The position numbers and the translations under genes are program-made. The notes beneath the pieces are model-generated. The model was not told where the DNA came from and searched no databases. It saw nothing but the letters and a program-made list of their open reading frames with translations. This document shows, in pieces, positions 1 through 9,957 of a DNA stretch of 64,000 nucleotides. This DNA is from Hoeflea algicola (GTDB taxonomy: Bacteria; Pseudomonadota; Alphaproteobacteria; Rhizobiales; Rhizobiaceae). Where the stretch lies: positions 2,232,001-2,296,000 of the forward strand of contig NZ_JAOVZR010000001.1 of NCBI RefSeq assembly GCF_026619415.1, given 5' to 3'. Within the stretch, counting starts at the first letter, position 1, and each line of letters begins with the position of its first letter.

Positions 1-392
1 ACTCGGTGCGTTGCATCGAAATCGCGCTCAACAATCCGCCGGAAGCCGGATCGAAAGTGGAAATCTTCAACCAGATGACCGAGACCCATCGGGTCCGTGA
101 TCTGGCTGAAATGATTGCCGGCATGACCGGCGCCGAAATCGCCTGGTTGCCAAACCCGCGCAAGGAAGCCGCGGAAAACGATCTGGTAGTTCACAACGAG
201 AAATTCCTCGAACTGGGACTTGAGCCGACCACACTGAAGGAAGGCCTTCTCGAAGAAGTCGTCGATGTTGCCAAGAAGTTCGCTTACCGGGTCGATCGGA
301 CGCGGGTTCCGGCAGTATCGGCATGGACCAAGGACATCGCCAGCTCGATTAATCGCGATCCAGAAGGCAAGAAGCTCAAATCAGTTTCATGA
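1..392 (+). CDS. sqdB: UDP-sulfoquinovose synthase SqdB, C-terminal part (truncated by window edge)
   Basis: Only the last ~130 residues are present; the reading frame is open to the left edge, so the start lies outside the window. SqdB makes UDP-sulfoquinovose from UDP-glucose and sulfite, the first committed step of sulfolipid (SQDG) synthesis. The visible part carries the C-terminal region of this short-chain epimerase family, with the EIFNQMTETHRVRDLAEMI segment followed by a conserved NPRKEAAEND stretch. Its stop overlaps the next start as ATGA, and the two following genes match SqdD and SqdC, which is the gene order known for rhizobial sqdBDC. The operon context carries much of the identification. 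Confidence 0.85.
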   Translation, partial: SVRCIEIALNNPPEAGSKVEIFNQMTETHRVRDLAEMIAGMTGAEIAWLPNPRKEAAENDLVVHNEKFLELGLEPTTLKEGLLEEVVDVAKKFAYRVDRTRVPAVSAWTKDIASSINRDPEGKKLKSVS

Positions 393-1264
393 GCAGCGCC
401 AGCCGCCTTCCCTCATCCGGCCTGACTGCGAACAAACCCGCAGTCAGCCATCGCGCCTATGTCACGCTTGTCACCAACGCGGACTACGCCATGGGCGCGC
501 TGGCGCTTGCCCGGTCGATCAAACTTGCCGGCGCGGAAGCCGACATCGTCGTTCTGCACACCGGCGGTGTCGACGCCTCAGTGCTGACACCGCTGTCAGA
601 TCTTGGCTGCCGGCTGGTCCAGACCGAGTTACTGGACACATGCGATGCGTTCAATGAGCGGCATGCGCGCGGCAGACTTCACGCCAACGCCCCCTTCACC
701 AAGGGGCGCAAGCCGGCGTTTCACTCACCGCTCGATAATTTCTGCAAGCTCCGGCTCTGGCAACTGACCGAGTATCAGTCCTGCGTCTTCATCGACGCGG
801 ATGCGCTTGTGTTGCGCAATATCGACAAGCTGTTCGACTATCCCGAATTCGCCGCGGCCCCCAATGTCTACGAGACACTCAAGGATTTTCACCGGCTCAA
901 TTCCGGCGTGTTCGTCGCTCGTCCGTCTGCAGAGACCTTTGGCTCCATGCTGAAAATGCTGGACCAGCCGGATACATTCTGGCGGCGCACCGACCAGACA
1001 TTCCTGCAGACATTCTTCCACGACTGGCATGGTCTGCCGGTCACCATGAACATGCTGCAATATGTCTGGTTCAACCTGCCGGACCTGTGGGACTGGAAAC
1101 AGATCGGTGTGCTGCATTATCAATACGAAAAGCCCTGGGAAAAAGACCATCCCCGATCAGCAGAACTCAAACCGCTGATTGATCTCTGGCATGCCTTCCA
1201 CACCGGCGACAACATTCCCGATATCGCTTCTCTTGCAAACCCGACAGAGTCAGCTGTCGCATGA
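389..1264 (+). CDS. sqdD: SqdD, glycosyltransferase family 8-type sulfoquinovosyltransferase
   Basis: 291-residue glycogenin-like (GT8) glycosyltransferase, proposed to transfer sulfoquinovose from UDP-sulfoquinovose to diacylglycerol at the cytoplasmic face of the membrane. The metal/nucleotide-binding DxD motif is visible as FIDADALVL near residue 133, and an HRLNSGVFV strand and an HYQYEKPW C-terminal His segment follow, as in the family. The start overlaps the sqdB stop (ATGA) and the end overlaps sqdC (ATGA), so the three genes are probably translationally coupled. The assignment to SqdD rather than another GT8 enzyme rests on this context. Confidence 0.85.
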   Translation: MSSASRLPSSGLTANKPAVSHRAYVTLVTNADYAMGALALARSIKLAGAEADIVVLHTGGVDASVLTPLSDLGCRLVQTELLDTCDAFNERHARGRLHANAPFTKGRKPAFHSPLDNFCKLRLWQLTEYQSCVFIDADALVLRNIDKLFDYPEFAAAPNVYETLKDFHRLNSGVFVARPSAETFGSMLKMLDQPDTFWRRTDQTFLQTFFHDWHGLPVTMNMLQYVWFNLPDLWDWKQIGVLHYQYEKPWEKDHPRSAELKPLIDLWHAFHTGDNIPDIASLANPTESAVA

Positions 1265-2160
1265 GAGCGCTGGTCTCCGGCGGCACAGGCCTGGTCGGGC
1301 GCTATATCGTCGAGACGTTGCTCGACGCAGGCTACGAGATAATTATTGGCGGACGGACGAAGCCGGCTGATGACCTGTTTACAAGCGACCTGGAATTCCG
1401 CCCGCTCAGCCTCGAGCCTGACCAAAACAGCAAGGCATTGTTTTCCGGTGTCGACGTATTCATTCATGCCGCTTTTCAACACCTGCCCGGCCGCTACCGT
1501 GACGGCGAAGGCGATGACCCGGCAGGGTTCCGCCGCATCAATCTCGATGGATCGGTGCGGCTGTTCGAGGCTGCGAAACAGGCGGGCGTTGACCGCACGG
1601 TCTTTCTGTCGAGCCGCGCAGTCTATGATGGCGTCGCTGTGGGAACGCCACTGGTCGAAACACTGAAGTTGCAGCCGGGCTCGCTCTACGGAGAAATCAA
1701 GCTTCTGGGGGAACAGGCACTCGCCAGATTGAACGATCCGCATTTTACCACGTCGAGTTTGAGATTGACCGGTGTCTATGGCGACCTGCGCCCGAACAAG
1801 TGGGACAGCCTATTTGCCGATTATCTGGCGGGGAAAGAAATGGCACCGCGCGCGGGTTCGGAAGTCCACGGTCGCGATGCCGGACAGGCAGTGCGGTTGA
1901 TGCTGGAGATAGAACCCTCGCTCATTGGTGGCGAGACTTTCAATGTCTCGGATCTGATTGCCGATACCCGAAGCATCCTCGCGCCCCTGCATCGATCCTG
2001 GCCATTCTCGCCGGATCTTCCGCAATCAGCAAACAAGACAACTGTCGCTGAAATGGACACGCAAAAGATCCGAAAACTCGGCTGGCGTCCCGGTGGTCAA
2101 AAGCTGTTTCAGGATACCCTTGCTGGGCTGGTCACTGCTGTTCCGAAAACACCCACATAG
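1261..2160 (+). CDS. sqdC: SqdC, NAD(P)-dependent epimerase/reductase family
   Basis: 299-residue extended short-chain dehydrogenase. The N-terminal Rossmann motif GGTGLVG lies at residues 7-13 and a YGEIK (YxxxK) active-site pair near residue 142, with a Ser in the preceding LSSRAVYDG strand. It is the third gene of the sulfolipid operon; sqdC is co-conserved with sqdBD in rhizobia and Rhodobacter, but its exact reaction is less certain than those of SqdB and SqdD. It ends 16 bases before the convergent ruvB stop, and I see no clear terminator in that gap. Confidence 0.8.
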   Translation: MRALVSGGTGLVGRYIVETLLDAGYEIIIGGRTKPADDLFTSDLEFRPLSLEPDQNSKALFSGVDVFIHAAFQHLPGRYRDGEGDDPAGFRRINLDGSVRLFEAAKQAGVDRTVFLSSRAVYDGVAVGTPLVETLKLQPGSLYGEIKLLGEQALARLNDPHFTTSSLRLTGVYGDLRPNKWDSLFADYLAGKEMAPRAGSEVHGRDAGQAVRLMLEIEPSLIGGETFNVSDLIADTRSILAPLHRSWPFSPDLPQSANKTTVAEMDTQKIRKLGWRPGGQKLFQDTLAGLVTAVPKTPT

Positions 2161-2176
2161 ACAACTCACCCGCTAC

Positions 2177-3210
<1,034 letters not shown>

Positions 3211-3214
<4 letters not shown>

Positions 3215-3609
3215 GCGAGCAGCTCCATGCCGGAAACGGAATTGGCGGCCTTGCGATCGAAGGTCATTGTTTTCTCGCATCCATTCGCGCGGTTGATTTC
3301 AGAAATGAGGATATCCGAGAAGTCCGGATGCGGCGAGTTGAGCAAATCCGCCCAATTGCCCATCCGCAAGACGTCCGGAACCGCAATTTCCACCGTATCG
3401 AGCAGGCCTGCTACCTGCGTGCGCACGCTTGCCCGGTCCGTCTTGTATACCCGCTCAAGCACACAAACGGTTTCCGCAATGACGATTGGATTGACAAATA
3501 ACGGTGCATCGACACTGCTGGACTTGAACAGCGCCACTGCCGCATCAAACTGCTTTTGATCGTCACGCGTCAGCAGCCGGACGATGATGTTGGTGTCAAT
3601 CCCGATCAC
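3211..3609 (-). CDS. PIN-domain toxin (VapC-like) of a type II toxin-antitoxin pair
   Basis: 132-residue PIN-domain protein starting at GTG ([13 protein letters not shown]). The conserved acidic residues are visible: Asp5 in GIDTN, a Glu in the IAETVCVLE helix, and the Asp pair in [13 protein letters not shown] toxins cleave RNA, often tRNA or rRNA. The upstream AbrB-type gene overlaps its start by 14 bases, the standard antitoxin-toxin arrangement, and its stop overlaps the ruvB start. A longer ATG start at 3651 exists but would add residues atypical for the family and lie deep inside the antitoxin gene. RNA target unknown. Confidence 0.85.
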
Positions 3610-3862
3610 ACGACCGCCCAAATCTCTCGGAGATTCCCTCGTTGATCGCATCGTTCATGGTCTCGATCGAAACCGGTGCACGGGTCGGCTGGTGAAGAAC
3701 CCCGGCAAAATCCAGCGCGCTCCGGTTTTTCGGCACCAGCACGACTTTCCCGTCAACGAATTGATAACCGACACGGTCGCCTGCGCCGATCTTAAGAAAT
3801 TCCCGCACCTCCGCAGGAATCGTTGTCTGACCTTTTGAGGTGATTTTCGACTCGAGGCCCAT
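3596..3862 (-). CDS. AbrB/MazE-type (SpoVT-AbrB) antitoxin
   Basis: 88-residue swapped-hairpin AbrB-family DNA-binding protein with the hallmark sequence SKITSKGQTTIPAEVR followed by FLKIGAGDRVGY. The C-terminal half, rich in charged residues, is expected to wrap the toxin. ATG at 3862 has AAGGA immediately upstream; an alternative TTG five codons earlier (3877) has its own AAGGAA. Upstream lies a CCTTACT/AGTAAGG inverted repeat that probably serves as an autoregulatory operator. The pair sits between ruvA and ruvB on the same strand. Confidence 0.85.
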   Translation of the reverse strand: MGLESKITSKGQTTIPAEVREFLKIGAGDRVGYQFVDGKVVLVPKNRSALDFAGVLHQPTRAPVSIETMNDAINEGISERFGRSCDRD

Positions 3863-3883
3863 ATCCTTACCTGACAATTATTT

Positions 3884-3906
3884 CCTTACTTGCAAACATA
3901 GTAAGG
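3884..3906. promoter_or_regulatory. Putative operator palindrome of the AbrB/PIN module
   Basis: CCTTACT (3884-3890) and AGTAAGG (3900-3906) form a perfect 7-bp inverted repeat around a 9-base spacer. A further CCTTAC half-site is at 3865-3870, next to the antitoxin start. Type II antitoxins with AbrB folds commonly bind such repeats to autorepress. The role is inferred from position and symmetry only. Confidence 0.5.
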
Positions 3907-3931
3907 ATTTGCACTTTCTGCAAGGAAGAGG

Positions 3932-4549
3932 CTACCGCGCCAACTCCTTCAGCCCCAGCCTGATCAGCTTGGCAGAATCGGCGTCCTCACCCGCAAGCTT
4001 CATCGCTGCGGCCACCGCATTGGCCGCCTGATCACGCGAGTAGCCAAGATTGGACAGTGCCGAAACTGCATCGGCCACCGGTGCAGCCGCAACGCCTTCG
4101 CCAAGCTCCTGCTTGAGCCCCATCGCCCCGCCCGCGTCACCACCGAACGCCGGCGCCTTGTTTTTCAGTTCGCTGACAATGCGCTGCGCCACTTTCGGCC
4201 CGATGCCGGGTGCGCGCGTCACCGTTGCCTTGTCCTGCAATGCGATCGCATTGGCGAGTTCGGACGGTGTCAGCGTCGACAGCACCGCCAGCGCCACCTT
4301 GGCGCCCACGCCCTGAACGCTCTGCAGCAACCGGAACCACTCCCGCTCGAGCGCAGTCTCGAAACCGAACAGCCTGAACTGGTCCTCGCGCACATAGGTT
4401 TCGATGAAGACGACGACCGCTTCGCCAACAGAACCAAGCCGCGACAAGGTGCGCGCCGAACAGAATGCCACATAGCAGACGCCGTGTACGTCGATCAGCA
4501 CATGGTCTTCGGCGATCTCCTCGATTGTTCCCTTGAGTTTTCCGATCAT
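3932..4549 (-). CDS. ruvA: Holliday junction DNA helicase subunit RuvA
   Basis: 205-residue junction-recognition protein that loads RuvB. It opens with [11 protein letters not shown], contains the HhH segments [14 protein letters not shown] and [17 protein letters not shown], and ends with the flexible C-terminal RuvB-binding domain ([16 protein letters not shown]). I chose ATG 4549, which has GAGGAG seven bases upstream, rather than the longer in-frame extension into ruvC. It follows ruvC by 10 bases; the usual neighbour ruvB is displaced by the inserted toxin-antitoxin pair. Confidence 0.97.
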   Translation of the reverse strand: MIGKLKGTIEEIAEDHVLIDVHGVCYVAFCSARTLSRLGSVGEAVVVFIETYVREDQFRLFGFETALEREWFRLLQSVQGVGAKVALAVLSTLTPSELANAIALQDKATVTRAPGIGPKVAQRIVSELKNKAPAFGGDAGGAMGLKQELGEGVAAAPVADAVSALSNLGYSRDQAANAVAAAMKLAGEDADSAKLIRLGLKELAR

Positions 4550-4559
4550 CGGTTGCTCC

Positions 4560-5066
4560 TCATTCCGCCGCCATCCGCCAGGCCATCGAGGTCCGGTGGT
4601 GTGAATGGCAAATGGCGATCGCCAGCGCATCCGCGGCGTGATCACTGTCAAATGTTGCCTTCGGCATCAGCACCTTGACCATCATGACGATCTGCTTCTT
4701 GTCGCCATGACCAACGCCAATGACCGCTTTCTTGACCGCGTTGGGCGCATATTCGGCAACTTTCAACCCGGCCCGCGCCGGCACGACCATGGCGATGCCG
4801 CGGGCCTGGCCGAGCTTCAAGGTGGCTGTTGCGTCCTTGTTGACAAAGGTGTTCTCCACCGCTGCCTCGAACGGTTGATACTGATGCAGAACCTCTTCCA
4901 GACCACCATAGAGCTGGTTCAACCGCGAGGCGAGATCAAGCTTGTTGTCGGATTTGACCGTGCCGGAGGCGACAAAGCGCAAGGAATTCCCGAGGCTGTC
5001 GACCACACCCCAGCCGGTGTTCCTCAGCCCGGGATCAATCCCGATGATTCGAATCGCTTCTGCCAT
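4560..5066 (-). CDS. ruvC: Crossover junction endodeoxyribonuclease RuvC
   Basis: 168-residue Holliday-junction resolvase. The N-terminal [14 protein letters not shown] carries catalytic Asp11; further acidic residues are in [12 protein letters not shown] and in the C-terminal [12 protein letters not shown] motif. Normal family length. It is the first gene of the ruvC-ruvA-(toxin-antitoxin)-ruvB unit, whose upstream region is the ~150-base gap to the divergent gene at 5216. Confidence 0.97.
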   Translation of the reverse strand: MAEAIRIIGIDPGLRNTGWGVVDSLGNSLRFVASGTVKSDNKLDLASRLNQLYGGLEEVLHQYQPFEAAVENTFVNKDATATLKLGQARGIAMVVPARAGLKVAEYAPNAVKKAVIGVGHGDKKQIVMMVKVLMPKATFDSDHAADALAIAICHSHHRTSMAWRMAAE

Positions 5067-5215
5067 GAAAAAACCCTAGCCCGACAGGCCTGACCATTCC
5101 ATCTAAAAGTGAACAAACCAAAAACAAACACCGCTGCCAGTTCCAACTGGTTTTGCATTTCGCTGGGCGGCTTCCTACATGAAGGCAACCCGAGACACTC
5201 TCTGAAAGATTCCCC

Positions 5216-6202
5216 ATGACCGCCTTTTCCATTCTCGATCTCTGCCCCATTGTGGAAGGCGGCACAGCCGGCGAAGCACTCGCCGGTACCCGGCTGATGG
5301 CCAAGCAGGCCGAAGATTCCGGCTTCACCCGTTTCTGGCTCGCCGAACATCATGGCATGCAGGGAATTGCCAGCGCCGCCACCGCGTTGGTGATTGCCGA
5401 GGCTGGCCATGCCACCAGCCACATCCGTATCGGCTCCGGCGGCGTCATGCTGCCCAACCATTCGCCACTGGTCATCGCCGAGCAGTTCGGAACCCTGGAG
5501 GCGCTGTTTCCCGGTCGGGTCGATCTTGGTCTCGGCCGGGCGCCTGGAACCGACATGAATACGGCGCGCGCGCTACGCCGCAACCTTGAAGCCGGCGCGC
5601 AATCCTTCCCCGACGATATTCTCGAACTTCAGCATTATCTGGGCGATCCCGTCGAAGGCCATCTGATCGCCATCCCTGGCGCTGGCTCGCATGTGCCGCT
5701 GTGGATTCTCGGATCCAGCATTTACAGCGCCCATCTGGCCGCAGCACTGGGGCTGCCTTACGCCTTCGCCTCGCATTTCGCACCCGACATGCTGAGCGAA
5801 GCGCTTGACATCTACCGGTCCAAATTCACCCCGTCTGCGCAACTCGATACGCCTTATGTGATGGCGGCTGTGATGGGAGTGATGGCCGACACCGATGATG
5901 AGGCACGCTATCTGTTCACCACCTTGCAGCAGACCTTCGTCAACATGCGCCGCAATGCCCGTGGCAAGATGCCCAGACCGATCGACACCATGGACGGGTT
6001 CTGGACAGACATGGAAAAGACCGCCGTCGAACACACGCTGCGCTACTCGGTTGTCGGTGGTCCGGAAACCGCGACCCGCAAGATGCAAGACTTCATCAAG
6101 GCTACCAATGCCGACGAGATCATGATCTCGATGCCGATCCACTCATCCCAGGCACGGCTGAAATCGGTCGAGCTGTTCGGGAAGATGCAGCAGGCGCTCT
6201 GA
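5216..6202 (+). CDS. LLM-class flavin-dependent oxidoreductase (luciferase-like, YhbW type)
   Basis: 328-residue TIM-barrel flavoenzyme of the bacterial luciferase-like monooxygenase family. Typical strands are visible: FSILDLCPI at the start, [14 protein letters not shown], the [15 protein letters not shown] segment, and [13 protein letters not shown]. Members use reduced FMN or F420; this subgroup is usually FMN-linked, but the substrate cannot be told from sequence. It stands alone, divergent from ruvC and convergent with yebC, with a shared terminator hairpin downstream. Confidence 0.85.
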   Translation: MTAFSILDLCPIVEGGTAGEALAGTRLMAKQAEDSGFTRFWLAEHHGMQGIASAATALVIAEAGHATSHIRIGSGGVMLPNHSPLVIAEQFGTLEALFPGRVDLGLGRAPGTDMNTARALRRNLEAGAQSFPDDILELQHYLGDPVEGHLIAIPGAGSHVPLWILGSSIYSAHLAAALGLPYAFASHFAPDMLSEALDIYRSKFTPSAQLDTPYVMAAVMGVMADTDDEARYLFTTLQQTFVNMRRNARGKMPRPIDTMDGFWTDMEKTAVEHTLRYSVVGGPETATRKMQDFIKATNADEIMISMPIHSSQARLKSVELFGKMQQAL

Positions 6203-6209
6203 TACAAAG

Positions 6210-6238
6210 AAGCCGCCGGCCCTTGGGACCGGCGGCTT
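6210..6238. terminator. Bidirectional terminator hairpin between LLM oxidoreductase and yebC
   Basis: AAGCCGCCGG (6210-6219) is perfectly complementary to CCGGCGGCTT (6229-6238), with a 9-base loop. It sits in the 58-base gap between two convergent genes. The A/T-rich flanks are modest, so efficiency is uncertain. Confidence 0.7.
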
Positions 6239-6260
6239 GATAGTTCAGATATCGATATGA

Positions 6261-7007
6261 TCAGGCCGAAAGCTTGGCCATCACCTCGTCGGAAACTTCA
6301 AAGTTGGCGTAGACGTTCTGGACATCGTCATCATCGTCCAGCGTGGCAATAAGACGAAGCACCGATTCCGCCTTGTCTTCATCGACCGGTGTGGAGGTCT
6401 GTGGCTTCCACACCGCCTTGATCGACTGTGCCTCGCCCAGCGCTTCTTCAAGCGCACTGGAAACCTCGCCGATATCCTCGAATGCGCAGATGATGGCGTG
6501 CTCGTCCTCGCCGCTGCTCACGTCCTCGGCGCCAGCCATGATCGCGGCTTCCATGATCGCATCGGCGTCGCCGGCTTCCGGCGGATAGATGATTTCACCG
6601 ACACGCGTGAACATGAAGCCCACCGAGCCGGTTTCGCCAAGCGCGCCGCCGGATTTGGCAAACGCCGCACGCACATTCGACGCGGTACGGTTGCGGTTGT
6701 CGGTCAACGCCTCAACGATCACGGCCACACCGGCAGGGCCGTAGCCCTCGTAGCGGACTTCCTCGTAATTCTCGCTGTCGCTGCCCGACGCCTTGTTGAC
6801 GGCCCGCTGGATATTGTCCTTGGGCATCGATTGCGACTTGGCGTTCTGGATCGCCAGCCGCAACCGGGCGTTCATCGCCGGGTCCGGCGCACCCATCTTT
6901 GCGGCAACGGTGATTTCGCGTGCGAGTTTGGAAAACATCTTCGATCGGACAGCATCTTGCCGCCCTTTTCTGTGCATGATGTTCTTGAATTGTGAATGGC
7001 CGGCCAT
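6261..7007 (-). CDS. yebC: YebC/PmpR (TACO1) family protein
   Basis: 248-residue protein matching the whole YebC family length. It begins [18 protein letters not shown] and contains the conserved [28 protein letters not shown] and [14 protein letters not shown] segments, with the acidic C-terminal [15 protein letters not shown]. Members bind DNA as transcription factors, and recent work ties some to translation of proline-rich stretches; which applies here is unknown. In many alphaproteobacteria yebC lies near ruvCAB, as it does here. Confidence 0.95.
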   Translation of the reverse strand: MAGHSQFKNIMHRKGRQDAVRSKMFSKLAREITVAAKMGAPDPAMNARLRLAIQNAKSQSMPKDNIQRAVNKASGSDSENYEEVRYEGYGPAGVAVIVEALTDNRNRTASNVRAAFAKSGGALGETGSVGFMFTRVGEIIYPPEAGDADAIMEAAIMAGAEDVSSGEDEHAIICAFEDIGEVSSALEEALGEAQSIKAVWKPQTSTPVDEDKAESVLRLIATLDDDDDVQNVYANFEVSDEVMAKLSA

Positions 7008-7086
7008 GACGCCCCTGATTATTGTGCTGTACTTAGGATCGCCGCCTTATAAATCCCTTGCCCTGTTTCGTCCAGAAGGTTCGGAC

Positions 7087-7563
7087 ATGCATAAGACAAT
7101 CATCCCTTCACTGCCTCTGACCGGCGGCTGCCAGTGTGGCGCCGTCCGTTACAACGCACAGGCCCTTCCATTGGTGTTTTACCTTTGCCACTGCAGCGAA
7201 TGCCAACGCCAGACATCATCGGCTTTTGGCGAAAGCCTGCGTTTCATCCGCTCTGCGGTGGAGATCAGCGGTTCGCTTCGCTGCGTGCGCCGCAAAAGCA
7301 GTTCCGGAAACACGCGCGAAGGCTGGTTCTGCCCTGACTGCGGCGTTCGCATTTGGCACGGCACCGAGGGATCTGCGGAAATCAACATCAAGGCAGGCAC
7401 GCTTGATGACACCTCATGGCTTGTCCCGGCCGGCCATATCTGGACCCGTTCGAAGCAGTCTTTCATCACCATCCGCACCGGGGAACTCGATTATCCGGGA
7501 CAGCCAAGCGACGGCTACGCCGAACTCAAGCGACGTTGGAACCTGATGACACTCGCCGAGTAA
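7087..7563 (+). CDS. GFA-family (CENP-V/GFA) zinc-binding protein
   Basis: 158-residue protein with the three cysteine clusters of the glutathione-dependent formaldehyde-activating (GFA) fold: GGCQCGAVRY near residue 14, CHCSECQRQ near residue 34, and CPDCGVRIW near residue 82. These bind structural and catalytic zinc. Enzymatic function is rarely shown for members, so I do not assign a reaction. I start at ATG 7087; the frame runs back into yebC, but that part looks unlike the family. Confidence 0.85.
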   Translation: MHKTIIPSLPLTGGCQCGAVRYNAQALPLVFYLCHCSECQRQTSSAFGESLRFIRSAVEISGSLRCVRRKSSSGNTREGWFCPDCGVRIWHGTEGSAEINIKAGTLDDTSWLVPAGHIWTRSKQSFITIRTGELDYPGQPSDGYAELKRRWNLMTLAE

Positions 7564-7686
7564 GCATGACACCGGATGCATTCCGGATCCTGCCAAAAAA
7601 CGCCGGTTGCCAGAGAGCAGCCTTTACCTCTGCCGCCAACGCGCTACATTTAACGGCACCCCGAAAAGTCTACCGCGGAGCCTCGC

Positions 7687-8520
7687 ATGCCCCGGATGAT
7701 ATCTTTTCTGCTGGCCTGCATTTGGATCGCCTTGCCGGTCCACGCCCAAGCGCAGCAACAAGCTCAACCGTTCAGCCAATGCATGGCTGTGGCCGAGGCC
7801 CTGCCCGGCGCCAGCTATGCCAACCTGACACCTGCAGATCCCGCTGCAAGCTTCACGCCGGCTGCGTTCGGTGACGACGAGGTCGAGATCCAGTTCGCCG
7901 GCCATTCCACCTATGTCATCACCACCCCCTCGGGTGTCACCATTGCCACCGATTACAATGGATGGTCGGGCAAGGTCGCGGTCCCGCGCGTCGTGACCAT
8001 GAACAAGGCGCATTCCTCGCATTTCACACTGGCCCCGGACGAGCGGATCGAGCATGTGCTTCGCGGTTGGAATTTCGACCACAGCCGGGCCGATCACGAT
8101 GTTGTCGTTGACGATGTCTATATCCGCAATGTCACCACCGACATCCGCAATTTCGGCGCTGTCGAACAAGACGGCAATTCGATCTTCATCTTCGAAGTCG
8201 CGGATCTTTGCATCGGTCATCTCGGCCATCTGCATCATCCCCTCCAAGACAGCCATTTTGCACAGATCGGCCGGCTCGACATCGTCATGGTGCCGGTTGA
8301 TGGTGGCCTGACGCTGAGCCACGGGGCGATGACCGGCATTGCCAAACGCCTGCAATCCTCGATCCTGCTGCCGATGCACCGCCGTGGGGCGCCGCTGTCG
8401 AGTTTCATCGACATGATGGGTGATGCTTTCGTGACTGACTATGTCGGCAGTGACAGCGTCACCGTGTCTGCCCGCACCCTGCCGCGTCGCCCAACAATTC
8501 TGGTGCTCAAGGGAGTTTGA
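7687..8520 (+). CDS. Exported metallo-beta-lactamase-fold protein
   Basis: 277 residues with a signal peptide (MPRMISFLLACIWIALPVHAQA). The body matches UlaG-like/COG2220 MBL proteins: a QFAGHSTYVITTPSGVTIATD strand pair, GHLGHLHHPL, the VMVPVDGG strand and a late LLPMH. The canonical HxHxDH zinc motif is replaced by a NKAHSSHFT segment, so metal binding may be altered or lost. A GGAG ribosome site precedes ATG 7687. The TPR gene starts 2 bases after its stop, suggesting a two-gene operon of exported proteins. Function unknown. Confidence 0.75.
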   Translation: MPRMISFLLACIWIALPVHAQAQQQAQPFSQCMAVAEALPGASYANLTPADPAASFTPAAFGDDEVEIQFAGHSTYVITTPSGVTIATDYNGWSGKVAVPRVVTMNKAHSSHFTLAPDERIEHVLRGWNFDHSRADHDVVVDDVYIRNVTTDIRNFGAVEQDGNSIFIFEVADLCIGHLGHLHHPLQDSHFAQIGRLDIVMVPVDGGLTLSHGAMTGIAKRLQSSILLPMHRRGAPLSSFIDMMGDAFVTDYVGSDSVTVSARTLPRRPTILVLKGV

Positions 8521-8522
8521 TC

Positions 8523-9101
8523 ATGCTGCGACGCGCGTTTCTGAGCTTCATAGCGACCTTTGCCCTTGTGACGATGGCGCCATCAACGTTGCTTGCGGCC
8601 GGCGAAAGCCAGCGCGAGCAATTATTTGCGGCACTCAAGAGCGCGGAAACCGAAGCCGAAGGACGCACGGCCGAAAACGCCATCTGGCGCTGGTGGCTGA
8701 ACCAGGCGCCAACGCTTGCTGTCCGCGACGCCATCGATCTGGGCATGGAACGGCGCGAAAGTTATGATTTTGAAGCCGCCGAGGAAGCTTTCAACAGCGC
8801 CATTCGCGATGCGCCCACCTATGCCGAGGGCTGGAGCCAGCGCGCCTTTGTCCGGTTCCTGCGCGACAATATCGACGGATCGCTATCTGATCTCGAAAAG
8901 GCGGTGGAACTCGATCCCGATCATTTCGGCGCCTGGTCGGGCATGTATCACGTACTCATGCGCATGGGCCGCACCGGGGTCGCCTACTCGGCACTGGCGC
9001 GCGCCGTCAAAATCCATCCATGGCTCAAGGAACGTGGCTTGTTGCCGCCCGATCCGGATGCCAAACGGCCACTGATCAAAGGCACGCAACAAGAGCTCTG
9101 A
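8523..9101 (+). CDS. Exported TPR-repeat protein
   Basis: 192-residue protein with a signal peptide ending near LLAAG and a Trp-rich segment NAIWRWWLNQ, followed by two to three TPR units (for example SYDFEAAEEAFNSAIRDAPTYAEGWSQRAFV, shown here in outline). AAGGGAG precedes ATG 8523. It is a paralogue of the frameshifted TPR gene at 44451-45067: both share the secreted leader, the Trp-Arg-Trp helix and the same TPR layout. TPRs mediate protein contacts; the partner is unknown, although the coupled MBL-fold protein is a candidate. Confidence 0.75.
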   Translation: MLRRAFLSFIATFALVTMAPSTLLAAGESQREQLFAALKSAETEAEGRTAENAIWRWWLNQAPTLAVRDAIDLGMERRESYDFEAAEEAFNSAIRDAPTYAEGWSQRAFVRFLRDNIDGSLSDLEKAVELDPDHFGAWSGMYHVLMRMGRTGVAYSALARAVKIHPWLKERGLLPPDPDAKRPLIKGTQQEL

Positions 9102-9125
9102 CGAAGACGAATCAACGCCCGTCGG

Positions 9126-9950
9126 TCAGTTCCAGAAGTCCGGCATTGTCTCGCTCAGACGCGGCCCGATCCGCAGCGGCGCGATCTTTTCAGCCAAGCC
9201 GGTGCGGTCGGAAATTTCCACCGCGACGCCACAGATCGTTGCCGGGCCTGAGGCCACTTCAAAGCGGCCTTTCGGAATCCGTGTCAGGAACCGGTTGATC
9301 GGTTCTTCCGTCTCCATGCCGATCGACGAATCATAATCGCCGCACATGCCGGCATCCGACATATAAGCGGTGCCGCCATTGAGAATCTGCGCATCAGCGG
9401 TAGGCACATGGGTGTGGGTGCCGACAACGAAACTGGCCCGTCCGTCGATAAAATGCGCAAAGCACAGCTTCTCGCTGGTCGCTTCGGCATGAAAATCAAA
9501 CACCACCGCATCAGCCTGCTCGCCCAGCGGACAGGCCGAAAGAATGGATTCGCCGGCCGAGAAAGGGTCATCGAGATCCGGGTGCATGAACACCCGCCCC
9601 ATCACATTGGCGACCAGCACGCGAGCGCCATTGCGGGCAATGTAGAGATTGGAACCTCTCCCCGGCGTCCCTGCGGGATAATTGGCCGGACGCAGAAAAC
9701 GTTCCTGCCGGTCGGCGTAGACAAGCGCCTCGCGCTGGTCCCAGACATGATTGCCCGTCGTCACCACATCGGCGCCGGCGTTGAGCGTTTCGAGAAAAAT
9801 CTCTTCGGTAATGCCGAAGCCGCCAGCGGCGTTCTCGCCATTGACGATGACAAAATCCAGCTTGAAATCACGGATCAAGCCAGGAAGGCGGTTCCAGACC
9901 GCGGTGCGGCCGGATCGTCCGACCAAATCTCCAAGAAATAACAGGCGCAT
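9126..9950 (-). CDS. YmdB-like metallophosphoesterase (TIGR00282 family)
   Basis: 274-residue calcineurin-like phosphoesterase of the YmdB family. Metal ligands are visible: GD in MRLLFLGDLVG, Glu/Asn in NGENAAGG, TGNHVWDQRE, DFHAEATSEK and GTHTHVPTAD. Bacillus YmdB hydrolyses cyclic nucleotides and affects biofilm and RNase Y; the alphaproteobacterial substrate is not established. It lies 7 bases downstream of fau on the same strand, the standard rhizobial arrangement, and probably forms a transcription unit with it. Confidence 0.9.
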   Translation of the reverse strand: MRLLFLGDLVGRSGRTAVWNRLPGLIRDFKLDFVIVNGENAAGGFGITEEIFLETLNAGADVVTTGNHVWDQREALVYADRQERFLRPANYPAGTPGRGSNLYIARNGARVLVANVMGRVFMHPDLDDPFSAGESILSACPLGEQADAVVFDFHAEATSEKLCFAHFIDGRASFVVGTHTHVPTADAQILNGGTAYMSDAGMCGDYDSSIGMETEEPINRFLTRIPKGRFEVASGPATICGVAVEISDRTGLAEKIAPLRIGPRLSETMPDFWN

Positions 9951-9957
9951 CAGTTCT

